Assembly (NCBI GenBank): GCA_023897205.1
Contig: JAHWDD010000008.1
Location: 496,001 to 560,000, forward strand
Origin: Exophiala sp. HKRS030
Taxonomy: Eukaryota; Ascomycota; Eurotiomycetes; Chaetothyriales; Herpotrichiellaceae
Reading direction: 5' to 3'
Length of the DNA stretch: 64,000 nucleotides
Both the position numbers and the translations under genes were made by a program. Positions 1-10,884 of this stretch are shown piece by piece. Position 1 is the first letter of the stretch; each line of letters begins with the position of its first letter. The notes under the pieces were generated by a model that saw nothing but the letters and a program-made list of their open reading frames with translations, was not told where the DNA came from and searched no databases.

Positions 1-1104
1 TTAGGGGACCGATTTTCGTGGCTGGATCCATGCCCCGCCCAACCCGAAGGGCCTTGGTTCTGCCGACAAATTCGTGGACGAACCTGTCATACACACCTCG
101 CTGGATATACACCCGGTTTGAGGAGATGCAAGCTTGGCCAGCGTTCCGCCACTTCAAAGCCATCAGAGCGTCGACGGCATGGTCGAGGTTAGCATCGTCA
201 AAGACTATGAATGGACAATTTCCGCCCAGTCCAAGGGTGAGTTTCTTGATCCCACCCGCACAGTGGCGTGCGATGATCTCTCCGACCCTCGTTGAGCCCG
301 TGAAGGTTACTTTCTTTACCAGTGGATGCTTGCAAAGAGCCTCACTGACGGCTGGGGTGTTTGCAAGATCCGTCGTCAGAACATTGAGTACACCTGCTTC
401 GAAGCCGGCATCTTGAGCTAGCTTTGCTACAGCCAGGGTGCTTAACGGCGTTTCAGATGAGGGCTTGACGATCATGGTGCAGCCTGCGGCGAGCGCCGTA
501 GCAGCCTTCCTGACCGCCATGGCAACAGGGAAATTCCAAGGCACCAGAGCCACCGAGACGCCGGCCGGCTGTTTTATCGTGAAGATACGTCGGCCAGGAG
601 TCGATGACACGTTTGTGATGCCTTGAATTCTCTCAGCTTCGCCTGAGAACCTGTGAGCCTAGTTGAAATATTGCGGCCCTGGCTTTCACGTACCCGCGAA
701 CCACCAGAGAAATGATTTTGAATAATCAATCTCAGCGAGGGCTTCGTAAAGTGGTTTCCCAGTCTCCAATGTCAGCAAATTAGCGAGATCTTCACGGTGC
801 TCTTCGATCAGTTGAGACCAAGCTAAGAGGCGTTGAGCTCGAACTCTTGGGGTTAGCTTTGAGTAGACGGCAAACGCTGCCTGAGCTACCACAACAGCGC
901 TCGGGACATCGCACGCGTCGTTCTGTGGACATGTTGCGACGACTTCTCCCGTTGCCGGATCTGCTGCTTGTTACCAAAGTTGTCGGTTTCTCTGAGAAGT
1001 GTACTCGTACTGATAATCCTGAAGCGCTGCTTCGACTTCGAAGTGACCCACTCCCCGCCGATGAACGAGTCTTGAAGACAGAGCTCCGGATGCTTTAGAT
1101 CCAT
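1..1104 (-). CDS. Succinate-semialdehyde dehydrogenase-like ALDH, 3' end cut by window edge
   Basis: NAD(P)-dependent aldehyde dehydrogenase of the SSADH/GabD branch, which oxidises succinic or a similar semialdehyde to the acid. I place exons at 1104-1011, 960-694 and 642 to beyond base 1, with introns of 50 nt (961-1010) and 51 nt (643-693). Joining them gives an uninterrupted ALDH frame: an FIGGEW start region, an NPATGEVVATC segment, PWNFP, the cofactor-site region FTGSTRVGE, and GQAC with the nucleophile at Cys292. The start has no obvious mitochondrial presequence, as in cytosolic SSADHs. Odd point: the family Glu of the E-L-G-G motif is Gly258 (LGLGGNCP), exactly 34 residues before Cys292, the spacing of the general base and nucleophile in GabD. 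One A-to-G change explains it (minus-strand codon at 232-230). The protein may therefore be inactive or altered. The neighbouring transaminase gene is on the same strand. Confidence 0.85.
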
Positions 1105-1696
1105 ATTGTATGACGCGAGATGGTTGTGAAGTTGGCAGTCGCTACTGGAGAGTTGACACTACCACAACTTCGACCTTCTTATGTCTGAAAGGTTGGCGCT
1201 CGTGCAGGAAGGAAAGGAGACCCTGAGCAGATGCTAATCCGAAGGAAGAGCTTTAGTCGGTCGGACTAGGTGAGGCGCAACTTGGAGGCCTGCCAATTAG
1301 TGGGACCGGGTTTCCTGAAATCCTGTTCGAGCCTCTGGGTTGGTCGATGAGAAGTATCGCACATCAAGTCGGTCTTGGTCTGAATGCTGAGTGCGTGTAG
1401 TCCCCGCTCCTCCCGGCGAGAAGGACAGGTAAAAGTTGCGACAGTTCCTAGATGTCCCGCGATGACCCAACAATCTTCCTCCGATACGGTGGAAATTCTC
1501 ATGTTTGAGCCAGCCTGTGCTTATCAGAGGTTGCAGATCGGGGTGATTTCACCGCCTCCGAGGCGCAAAGGAAAACCGGGAAGATTGATCATGAGTGATC
1601 CACATGTTTCATTTGTCATCCTGGGACTATTGAGTGAAAATTTACGGAGTATATCGAGCTCCAACCTCGGGAATCCACCGAGCTCCCGGCTTCAAC
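1105..1696. other. Intergenic, ALDH 5' flank / transaminase 3' flank
   Basis: 592 bp between two minus-strand genes. It must hold the ALDH promoter (high-coordinate side of 1104) and the transaminase 3' UTR. Short open frames on both strands overlap one another and resemble nothing I recognise. Confidence 0.5.
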
Positions 1697-3052
1697 TTAT
1701 TGGTTCTCGCATTCCGCTATGGTAGCTACAAGACAGTCTGTCAAAGTTTGCATCTGCGCCTGACTGATGATTAGAGGAGGGCAAAGGGCGATGGTGTTTC
1801 GAGCTGGCACCGCACGGACGATCAGTCCGCGCTGCAAGCAGACTCTAGAAACCTCTCCTACGTCAACAAACATCCTGCCATCTGCTTTTGCTGTACCTGG
1901 GGTAGTGAGCTGGACCCCTATCAGCATGCCCCTTCCGCGGACATTCAGAATGCTGCACAGATGTTTGGATTGGTCCCGAATCATTCGTACGAGCGACTGA
2001 CCTTTTGCCGTCGCCTGTTCCAACAGATTGTGCTTCTCAATCTCTTCAATGTTCGCCAAGGCCGCTGCCGCAGCGACAGGGTGGCCCGACATCGTAAACC
2101 CGTGGCCCAAAATGCCGACTTCTTTCTGATATTGCTGCAGCACTGAGGCGACTCTCGCGCCAACCATGCTTGCTGACATGGGAACATACCCACTCGTCAA
2201 CCCCTTGGCTAAAGAGACCAAATCTGGCTGGACTCCCGTTGTCTCCCACCCGAACCAGTGGCCGATCCGACCAAAGGAGCATACCACGTCATCCATGACC
2301 AGAAGAATGCCGTGCTTATCGAGAACGTCTTTGACTCGCGGAAAGTACGTCGCGGGGGGAATAACGATGCCACCCACTGCCATTATCGGCTCGGCAAAGA
2401 ATGCCGCAATGGTCTCCGCTCCTTCCTGTTCGATGGTCTCTTCAAGCTCTTTGACGAGGTCATCCACAAGGGCGTCTGGCGTCGCAAACCTACGGCGATT
2501 CATCACGTCGTCCACGTCTGGTGGTGAGAGGTGAATGTAGTTTGACTCTGGAAGTGCAAAATTTCGATGGTGACCTGGCAATCCGGAAAGGTTCGCTGCT
2601 GCGTATGTGGTTCCATGGTAGCTATCGTGGCACGCCAAGAACTTGGTCCGCTGCGGTTGTCCCAACAGTAGAAAATACAACCTGGCGAGTTTCAAATTGG
2701 TGTCGTTGGCATCGGCACCGGAGTGTCCGAAGAAGACCTTCTTCATACAGCTGCCTGGAGCAAGCTCGATGAGTTTATCGGCCAGGCGCGTTACATACTC
2801 GTGGGAACAACCCCAGAAGCAGTGCGCAAAGGATAGCTTTTGTGAAGCATGATGAATCGCGTCCGTCAGCGCCGGATTGCCGTAGCCAACATTGACGCAC
2901 CACAGACCGGACATTGCGTCGAGTAGCTGTAGCCCAGAGTGAGTCTGCATCATGACTCCTTCAGCATTGTCGATGGTGTATGCTCCAGTGCTCTCGTCGG
3001 AGAGGGTCGTGAAGGGGTGCAGCAGGTGGCGTTCTGCTCCGGTTTCCTCCAT
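1697..3052 (-). CDS. Class III PLP-dependent omega-transaminase
   Basis: A 451-aa intronless aminotransferase of the class III (omega-amino acid / GABA / beta-alanine : pyruvate) family. It moves the terminal amino group of an omega-amino acid to a keto acid and leaves a semialdehyde. Visible landmarks are the N-terminal HPFT segment, a glycine-rich PLP phosphate region (SGADAND near residues 111-117, the counterpart of SGSEAND), the FFAEP segment, the VMDDVVCSFGR segment whose Asp contacts the pyridine nitrogen, and the Schiff-base lysine K283 in DLVSLAKGLTSG. The start is the first ATG in frame; an in-frame stop lies a short way upstream, so a longer product would need an unseen 5' exon. 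The gene sits between the semialdehyde dehydrogenase and the divergent permease, consistent with a shared catabolic task. The exact substrate cannot be read from sequence. Confidence 0.88.
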   Translation of the reverse strand: MEETGAERHLLHPFTTLSDESTGAYTIDNAEGVMMQTHSGLQLLDAMSGLWCVNVGYGNPALTDAIHHASQKLSFAHCFWGCSHEYVTRLADKLIELAPGSCMKKVFFGHSGADANDTNLKLARLYFLLLGQPQRTKFLACHDSYHGTTYAAANLSGLPGHHRNFALPESNYIHLSPPDVDDVMNRRRFATPDALVDDLVKELEETIEQEGAETIAAFFAEPIMAVGGIVIPPATYFPRVKDVLDKHGILLVMDDVVCSFGRIGHWFGWETTGVQPDLVSLAKGLTSGYVPMSASMVGARVASVLQQYQKEVGILGHGFTMSGHPVAAAAALANIEEIEKHNLLEQATAKGQSLVRMIRDQSKHLCSILNVRGRGMLIGVQLTTPGTAKADGRMFVDVGEVSRVCLQRGLIVRAVPARNTIALCPPLIISQAQMQTLTDCLVATIAECENQ

Positions 3053-4089
3053 CTTCCAGGTGGACCACAGGCGGCGCAGTCTTCGGGGGTATCAGAAATC
3101 TTGGAGCTGGTCGATATGCCATCCACCATTGAAAGATGATGGCCATGGCCATATGAGATATACGATTCGAAATGTAGTGAACTACGGAAAATGGCAATTT
3201 TGTTGATGGCTGACTAATGAATTGTCTGCTCCCCGATTTCAAGTTTGTCCGTTCTCGTCCCGCGGGCTTTGTTACCTGCAAAATGCCGGGACGACTGGCT
3301 CTGGTGAGGCAAATCTGCTATTCGTCATTGATAAAAGACCCATGGTATCCCCTGCCGTGTGATGGAGCAGAGTATGCTCCGTCTCAGGGCGGGATGCTTG
3401 CCTCAACCCGGTCGACGTCGTATGGACTGACGGGATAGTGGCTGACAAACCAAATAGGGGCCGTCACAGATCTCCCTCTTGCAGGAATTTGTCCTGCTTC
3501 TTCCGAAAGGTCAGTCTCCACCGCGCGCACTTTGATACCTGTAGAGGTTTTTGAATTGGCCAAAAGCTCCGGCGAGGTTCGAACGAGACAGGTTTCATTT
3601 GTCATCAAGTTCGCACGATTCCACTCGTCTCTCATCCTACCAGAGATTCAGGGAACGAACTACCCGTCGCTATCTACGCAACTATCGGAAAATGGCGGCG
3701 AGAATGAGACAATCGAGCGAACTCAGAGCTTGAACGAATTTCCCATTCGCTAGCTCAGCCGTCTTCAAGACTACAGACGGGCGCGTCTCTCGCCTATGTC
3801 TGAGGAACCTGAGCATTCCGGCGACTGGGATCCAGTCCGGGCCCAGGACGACGACCCCTTGGGTTCAATGGTCAACCCGCCAACTCTGCTCCATAGGGTC
3901 ACATTCCCAGGACCGTGAGAGGAGATTCTTCCCCGTATATCAAGGAGCTCCCTATTCTTTCTCCTTCTCCGACACTGTGGTCTACTTTTGGATCCCTCTA
4001 CGCCTAGGTTTAAGTGCAAATAGTCTATCCATCCTTCTCCTCGCGCGACTATCTTGAGATCGTGCCGACCCCGCAGCCTCAACTCTACC
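3053..4089. promoter_or_regulatory. Divergent promoter region, transaminase / permease
   Basis: A 1.04 kb region separates the two divergently transcribed genes and should carry both promoters. Candidate AreA-type GATA sites (HGATAR) are present, for example TGATAA near 3329 and CTATCT at 3670 on the reverse strand. Such sites are common by chance, so this is weak evidence for nitrogen control. An 83-codon minus-strand frame (3384-3635) is not recognisable. Confidence 0.35.
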
Positions 4090-6063
4090 ATGAAGCCCTT
4101 GAGCGACCGAGAATCCACCGGTGAAGATGTGCAACTGGAGAGTGGCTTTCCCGCTGCGGTTGACATTGGTGACTCTGCTTCCTTCACGAGCATGCCGCAG
4201 GCTGATGGTCAACTCAAACGCAAATTGAGATCTCGCCACGTCCAGGTACGTCTTCCCTGCTGCTTTGCAGTGACATCATTACCTATGATGCTAGATCAAA
4301 GCTCATTTCTGGTTGGCAAGATGATCGCAATTGGATCCTGCATAGGGACCGGCCTGCTCATCGGGTGCGGCAAGGTCCTTCATACGGGTGGCCCTCTGTC
4401 TCTTGTCCTAAGCTTTGCTCTTGTGGGAGTGGCTTTGGCTATCATGATGCAAGGTCTGGGGGAGCTTGCCGTGGTGCTTCCTGTCTCAGGCGGTGTTACG
4501 GACTATGCCACGAGATTCTTCAATGATTCTTTGGGATTCGCCGTCGGCTGGCAGTACTGGCTAGCATGGGTTGCCATCTTTGGAGCCGAGGCATCAGCTT
4601 TCAGTGTCAGTTGAATGCATCCATCGTTTTCTCTCGAGCCCCACGAGAAGTTGGAAGACGGAACATTCTGACAATTCTATTTCAACTCGCAGCTTCTCAT
4701 CGGTTACTGGAATGACGAGCACAAATACATACCGCTCTGGATCTCTATCTTCATCATTGTCAATCTTGCCGTCCACCTGTTTCCGGTCAACGTGTTTGCA
4801 GAAGTTGAGGTCGTTGTCTCGGCAGTCAAAATCATCTCCATTTTCATCTTCATCATCGTCGTCTGGGTCATTATGGGTGGGGGTGGGCCTCACGGCGCCA
4901 AACACGGCGCCGGAAATTGGCATCTGCCGGAATTGGATAACGGCGTGCTTCACGGCTTCAGAGGCATCGCTTCGGGATTTGTCACGGCAGCTTTTGCGAC
5001 TGGTGGCACGGAAATGGTGGCCATTGTGGCAGGAGAGATGCAAGCTCCTCGGTAAGAACCCCCCATGTGCCTTCTGAAACCCTTCATTCCTGAGTTCATC
5101 ACCTGTAAGAGTCTACGCTGACGATATACGACGCTGATCGTGCATGCATCCACAGTCGTGATCTGCCTGCTGCGATCAACCTTCTGATGTGGCGTATCTT
5201 TGTCTTCTATGTGGTTGCAATGTTGTTCCTCACGTTCGTTGTCCCGTACAATAACGAGGCACTGATCGGCGGTTCCAAAACCAACAGCTCGCCATTCATC
5301 CAAGCCATCAAAGGAGCGGGCATTCAGGCGCTCCCAGACGTCTTGAATGCCGTGGTCATGGTGTGTGTGTGCAGCGTGGCCAGTTCCAGCGTTTACATAG
5401 CGTCACGCACGCTGAAAACGATGGCGGACATGGGCTACGCCTTTCGCATCTTCAACAAGGTGGACGCCCAGGGGCGGCCGTGGACCGCACTGATATTTAC
5501 GGCCTCGGTCTCCATTGTGCTTGCGTATCTGAACTGTAGCAGCACGGGAGCCATCGTCTTCTCTTGGTTTTCTGCCATCTCGGGTGAAGCCTTCTTCATC
5601 GTGTGGATGGTTTTTATCCTTTGCAACTGGCGGTTTCGTGGTGCTGTTGACATGCAAAAGGATGACCTCTTCGACAAACCTTTTGCTTTCCGACAACCAT
5701 TGTATCCGTGGCTACCTATGCTTTCATTCGTCATGTTTCTCTTCATGTTGGTCAGCCAAGTCATTCTGTCGCTGTGGCCGATTGATGGACAACCAACCGC
5801 CTCGAAATTTTTCTCCGACTGCCTAAGTCTGCCCTTGTTTATTGTCATGTGGGCAGGCCATCAATTATGGAGTCGCCAGCCCCTGAAAAACCTTGTGAGT
5901 AAATTCAACTGGAAAAATACAATGTTTGTACTGAGACAATCTGCAGAAAGTGATTGACTTGCACACGGGCCGGCGACGGATGGAGGCCTGGGAGATGGAA
6001 GAGTTGCAAAATCGGCAAAGCCTCAAGTGGTATCAACGGGCACTTTCCTACCTGAAGCTGTAG
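4090..6063 (+). CDS. Amino-acid permease, APC superfamily (GABA/general amino-acid type)
   Basis: A fungal YAT-family amino-acid/H+ symporter of the plasma membrane, predicted 551 aa. Exons: 4090-4245, 4321-4605, 4693-5051, 5156-5894, 5947-6063. All junctions are GT-AG and keep frame, with introns of 75, 87, 104 and 52 nt. The cytosolic N-terminus ends in LKRKLRSRHVQ, followed by the family start of TM1 (MIAIGSCIGTGLL). About 12 hydrophobic segments follow. GTEMVAIVAGEMQAPR then RDLPAAIN is the typical loop, and the last exon encodes the family tail beginning VIDLHTGRRR. The third ATG-like position was not needed: the ATG at 4090 gives a normal-length tail, and an in-frame ATG at 4054 is possible. 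It is transcribed away from the transaminase and dehydrogenase, which suggests it imports their substrate. Specificity (GABA, proline or other) is not decided by sequence. Confidence 0.88.
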
Positions 6064-6836
6064 AGGTCAGGCGGAAACACGTTCGGTAGTGCCCTAGCCG
6101 TGTAGGCTTGAAGTGGAAGCCTAGAGATGTGACTGGTCACGGCGGCAGGGCCACACTTCGAGCAGATTGCATTCGCATGGAAGTAGGCTCCTAGAGCAAG
6201 CGGTACCTCAGTCATACTGAAATGCAGTAGCATACGGAGCAATTGGGCAGAGCTCCATAACTAGCGTATACTTTGCCGTTCCGCCGATTCCTTTTTTTCC
6301 ATAGGAGTGAGGCCAGCATTGTGTGAATCGAGGGGCGCGCGAATCGGTGTTTGATGGTGAAGCATCGGTCACACCTGATAAGAGTGGCAAGGTACAGCTG
6401 GGTATGTTTGATGCTGTCTGCCTCCGCAAAGTCCCGAGCTGGATACCACGGAAGGGGAAATGACAAATGAAAACTTTGTGTGAAAGGTCTCCTCCATGCG
6501 ATTAATGAATTCTGGTCTCGTACCCGTGCCAACACGCGTACGCCTGGAAGGTGTGGGTGGACTCTTCGGAGTGCTTTCAACCTCCCCTGACATGAATCAA
6601 GAGATGTTGGCATTCGTCTTGTTGGAAAGCGGGAATTGCGACAGACGCTCGCCTGCCAAGTTGTGTTACATCTCGCAGAAATTTCATATTGTAATTGTTT
6701 TCTTTCTTCCTCCCCCTTGGTACACTGTCGTGTTTTCACTCCTCTCATACCACCTCTTCATTGCTGTCCTTCGACACGATCTACAACCAGCTTTCTCACC
6801 TGATCTTGTGTAGGCATAAGTCCCACGTCGTCGACG
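6064..6836. other. Intergenic, permease 3' flank / tautomerase promoter
   Basis: 773 bp. The last 150 bases are pyrimidine-rich (6690-6790), as expected of a fungal promoter and 5' UTR for the gene starting at 6837. A 178-codon open frame on the minus strand has no recognisable content and I treat it as chance. Confidence 0.5.
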
Positions 6837-7431
6837 ATGCCTCTCTACAGGTTCGAGCTGGGGAGCAAATTGGAATCCACGCAGATGAGCCAACTCGCCG
6901 AGGAAATCACCGAGTGGCACGCCAGAGCCTTCACCATTCCTGCCATGGCCATCAGCTGTCACTTCCAGGACGTGAGTGACGACCACACATTCGCGGGGGG
7001 GAAACCCAAGAAGGGCAACCGTCTGGTCATCCACCAACGGACCGCCAACCAAAACGTCCCGATGGAACAACTCGAAGCTCACGCGCAGGCTGTCATCAGC
7101 TTGTGGAGAAAGGCGGTCTTTGGGGATCGTGAGTTGTCGTTGGCGGAGGAGCAGGCCCATTCGAACGCCCTGCATGGCATTTACATGGTTAACTCGATAG
7201 GTCTGGCCTACGAGTACGGGGTTTTCCTTCCGATGGTATGTGAGACCAATGGGCCATACGTGAGCGTAGCGGACTGACCGTTGACGTTTATAGACCGGGA
7301 CGTACACGGAATGGGTGGTCAGGAATGAGGCTCTGATCCACGAGCTGGCGTGCAAACGTATCCCCGAGTTCCAGAGCCTTGTACTCGAGATGGACGTCCA
7401 GGGCAAATATAAGCTTGGTCTTGGACCATAG
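6837..7431 (+). CDS. cis-CaaD-like tautomerase-superfamily protein
   Basis: A 178-aa protein of the tautomerase superfamily (4-oxalocrotonate tautomerase / cis-3-chloroacrylate dehalogenase fold), two exons 6837-7235 and 7294-7431 with a 58-nt intron. The N-terminus is Met-Pro, so Met removal would expose the catalytic Pro1 used across this fold. Features in register with cis-CaaD are His27 (EITEWHAR), an Arg in IHQRTANQ, and the C-terminal EYGVFLP followed by G-x3-EW across the exon junction. The second active-site Arg of cis-CaaD, three residues after the first, appears as Asn, so dehalogenation need not be conserved. Known relatives perform hydration, dehalogenation or tautomerisation of short unsaturated acids. 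The gene is convergent with the PHD gene (44 bp between stops) and lies next to the permease. Family confidence is high; the reaction is unknown. Confidence 0.82.
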
Positions 7432-7475
7432 TAGAGCTCACTTAGTGCCATATTTGAGTCCTCTTCCTCTGACGT

Positions 7476-8628
7476 TCATTCCCCCAGCATAGCTTTCAGT
7501 TTGCCCTTCCATTCACTGAGTGCTTCGTCCTTTGCTAGTAAATCTGCACCTTGTCGCTGGAATTCCGCCTGTAGAGCTTCATATTTATTGGACAATTCTT
7601 CGAGTCGTGTCGACGCCGACTGTCCCTGGCTTATGAGGGCCCTCATCTCAGCCAGTTCTTGATCAGACATGAAAGTCCCGGTCCGCGATTGTTCCAGCAA
7701 GATGATCTGGTTCTTTTGCATCTGCTTCTCCTGCTCCAGGGCACGTACTTTTGCTTCCAGCTCCGACAATTTCTGTCGGAGAAAGGTTGATGTTGCTAGT
7801 TCCTGATACAATGTAGACAAGCTTTCATCAATCTTGGTCGGCAACGTAGCAAATCGGGATCGTCTCTTTGAATAGTCTCGCGTCCCTTTGTACAAGGACC
7901 AAAGGTCATCATCATTAGTCGACAAGGCCATGTTTTGAGATGGAGCAGTTCGTTCAGGCGATTGCGTATATTCCAGTGGCTCGTCGGCGTTCTGTCGAAC
8001 CCGGTCGTTGGCCGCGATGGCAGCGGGCGTGGGCGCGGGCGTTCGCGTGTCAGAAGAGGGGTTGTGAGTGGTATCAGGAACCTGACGCTGGTGAGCTGTT
8101 GACCCATATCCGACCGTTGGGCGTGCAATGTCCTCGCTGCTGTTCAAGATCCCGCCGTGTCGGGTTTGAAGTCTCAAATAATCGCTGTCCGCGGCCGGCT
8201 CGGGTTCAGGAGTTGCAGAGGCTGACACATCCGGAGGAGACACATCCCAGGACAGTTCCACACAGACAACGCAGTACAGCTTGCGGGTTCTGCTACAGAA
8301 GGATGAAGTTTTCGGCATGCAATTTTGATGATACGCGCGTTTGCATGTCTGACAGAGGATCAAGTCGTCTGGTTTACAACATTCTAGGCACACGGGATCG
8401 TGCCACGCGCCTTGGCCTGGTAGATGATGCGTGAGCCAAATGTAGCATCAGATGCTCCCAAGGGCGAGGTATGAGCTTACGTCTCCATATCTTGTAGTCC
8501 TCAACCTGCACATCGAAGTCGAACCGTCGCTGGCGTTGTGGTCTTCTCTTGCTTTTAGGGTTAGATTTTGCGGGCGTGTCCAGCTGCTTCCGCTTACGCC
8601 CTTGTGGTGAGAGCGACTCGCTTTCCAT
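7476..8628 (-). CDS. PHD-finger protein with C-terminal coiled coil
   Basis: Predicted 362 aa from exons 8628-8481 and 8416-7476, joined by a 64-nt intron (8417-8480). Residues about 10-35 are strongly basic (a likely nuclear localisation signal). Residues about 59-101 form a complete C4HC3 PHD zinc finger: C59-x2-C62, C71-x2-C74, H79-x2-C82, C98-x2-C101. The start of the finger is only restored by splicing, which supports the intron. A low-complexity Pro/Thr/Ser region follows, and residues about 205-350 are a Leu/Glu/Gln-rich heptad-like coiled coil. PHD fingers commonly read histone tails or act as protein-interaction modules, so a nuclear chromatin-associated role is inferred. I do not recognise an orthologue with a defined function. 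Confidence 0.78.
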
Positions 8629-9235
8629 GATGGATGAAGATAGATTCGTGTCTGATCTCGACTGAGACTAGGCAAACGAAGCGACGCAATAAAGGTGAGA
8701 TTGGTGTTGGCGAGACATTATGACAAAGGAATTGAGAAGGGGAAAAAACAAGTTGGCACCGTATTGGTTGGACCTCACCAAGGAGCACACGTGATGCATT
8801 CCATTAGTCAGCCACTGAGAGCTGTCACGTGGGCTCAAGGCGACATCACCTTCAATCCTGAATAGACTAGATTGGACCATCTGCCAAAGACGAAAGTACG
8901 CCGAGGTAGACTTGATCGTATCTATACAGTAGTTAGATAACCTCGGTACTTCATACTTGAGCATCCTAACGAAGATTAGGAGGTGCACTCAACCTGATCA
9001 GTGATTACTAATCCAGTCCGTCACTAACGGGAACCGGAACATCAATGACTCAAAACCATCTTCCTTCGACTCGTAGACCGGCAACTTGAGTAGTACGAAT
9101 TAATCGGTCAATCAATCTTTCAATCAGATAACACATATACATCGAAGCTTCTTACACATACCTTTGAGGTCACCCGACGTCTTTTGTTACCTTTGAAGTC
9201 AACCGCAGACAGACTCGTCGTTTCTTGGTTCAAAA
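8629..9235. promoter_or_regulatory. Divergent promoter region, PHD gene / aldo-keto reductase
   Basis: 607 bp between two divergent starts. It contains CACGTG-like cores near 8788 and 8826 but no site I can assign with confidence. Confidence 0.35.
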
Positions 9236-10378
9236 ATGGAATATCAATATCTTGGAAAGTCGGGCCTTAAAGTCTCCAAGGTCATCCTGTCAGTATGCTA
9301 ATGAAAGATGACATGTTTCGTATATGATGGACTAATTCCAGCAGTGGTGCAATGTCCTATGGAACACCGGAATGGCAGGGTTGGGTGCTTAACGAAGAGG
9401 ACTCTCTGCCACTCCTTGAACATGCCTATAAGGTGGGCATCCGTACTTGGGACACGGCAGACATCTACAGTCATGGTCGATCTGAAGAAATCATCGGCAA
9501 AGCAATCAAGAAATACAGCATCCCGAGAGAAAGGCTTGTGATCCTCAGCAAGTGCTATTTCGGTGTATCTCCCGACACCCCTGGGGCTCAGATCAGCGCC
9601 AGCTCCGTCGTAGGGTCTCCCCTTGCTGTGTACTCCCCTTGCGATTCTCGTACAGCAGTTGACAAAGTGACAGAATGATGGCGACATGGTAAACCAAGTC
9701 GGTCTCAGCCGCAAACACATCATTGACGCCGTGGACAAGAGCGTGGCACGACTAGGAACGTACATTGATGTCCTCCAGATCCATCGTCTTGACCGCGACA
9801 GCCCTCGCGAGGAAATCATGAGGGCACTCAACGACGTGGTCGAGTCTGGCAAGGTCCGTTACATTGGGGCGTCCAGCATGGCGGCGTGGGAGTTTCAGGA
9901 ACTGCAAAACGTTGCCGAGAAGCACGGCTGGCACAAGTTTGTGTCGATGCAGAACTACTACAACCTCCTGTACAGGGAAGAGGAGAATGAGATGATCCCT
10001 TACTGCAACCACACGGGGGTCGGCTTGATACCCTGGTCGCCCGTGGCCCGTGGTGCCCTGGCTCGACCGTGGCAGAGCCGCGACACCCTGCGAGAAAAGA
10101 CCGACAACTTCCTCCAGCATCTGGTGCGGTCGAGGGATGACAAGGTGGACGAGGTAATCATCGGGCGCGTAGAGGAGGTCGCTCGTAAGATGGGAAAGAG
10201 TATGGCGCAGATTGCCATTGCCTGGTCTTTGAGCAAGAAGGACGTCTGTCCCATCGTTGGGTTGAACAAGAAGGAGAGAATGGATGAGGCGGTGGATGCG
10301 TGTAAGATCCAGTTGAGTGACGAGGATATCAAGTATCTCGAGGAGCCATACCAGCCAAAGAAGAGACAAGGCTATTGA
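9236..10378 (+). CDS. Aldo/keto reductase
   Basis: A 340-aa NADPH-dependent aldo/keto reductase of the (beta/alpha)8-barrel superfamily, which reduces aldehydes or ketones to alcohols. Exons: 9236-9288, 9345-9609, 9674-10378. Intron 1 (56 nt) uses GTCAGT and an ACTAAT branch-like site; intron 2 (64 nt) uses GTAGGG and ends CAG. Splicing restores the family starts KVSKVILGAMSYG and NDGDMVNQVGLS. The catalytic tetrad is complete: D54 and Y59 in WDTADIY, K87 in ILSKCY, H143 in VLQIHRLD. The C-terminal IVGLNKKERMDEAV segment is the cofactor-binding part of the family. It resembles fungal AKRs annotated as versiconal hemiacetal acetate reductase-like or YakC-like, but no aflatoxin-type genes are nearby, so the substrate is unknown. 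It could reduce a semialdehyde made by the cluster to its left; that is speculation. Confidence 0.88.
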
Positions 10379-10884
10379 GAGCGACGAGGAAAACCGGGTG
10401 GGAAAACATCACAACTAGCTACCCGGTGTAATTTGAGAAGTCGACCTACCTGCAGACGAGCAATTGAGCAATTACACCGTCGTGAGCATCCCCAGGTACA
10501 GATAGTTGCCCATCATCAGACCATGCTGCTGCCTCTTTCACTCTGACGTCAGATAGGACATACCTACCTAGAGGCGGTAGGTGGTTGTGGTGAGATGCTG
10601 CAAGTTCTTCCACTGGGCTCAGGTCCTGCTCATTCACTTTGTCTTTTTCCATCAACCACCAGCGCACCCTCTTTGCTTACTACAAGCTCTTCCAACCAGC
10701 TCGTTCACTTTGTCTTTTTCATCAATCACCAGCAGACTCTCCTAGCCTACTACAAGATCTTTCCAATCAGCCTCAGGTCCTGATAATTCTCCTGGACTTG
10801 CCCATCGACCACCGGCTTCTTTTCTCCGCATCGCTTCGTCAAGCTGACCATCACCACAACTCTGCCTCCTGCATTTGCTTCATC
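10379..10884. repeat. Region with a degenerate 71-bp tandem duplication
   Basis: Two imperfect copies of a 71-bp unit lie at about 10629-10699 and 10700-10769, each containing TCACTTTGTCTTTTTC, a CACCAGC core and TACTACAAG. A fainter third copy follows near 10776-10830. The motif CTCAGGTCCTG flanks the array on both sides. No gene is supported here. Confidence 0.65.

Noticed and set aside
3384..3635. 83-codon minus-strand frame in the divergent promoter
   Set aside because: No recognisable motif, no splice partner, and a frame of this length is expected by chance.
6212..6748. 178-codon minus-strand frame between permease and tautomerase
   Set aside because: No domain-like content and it overlaps the pyrimidine-rich promoter of the tautomerase gene.
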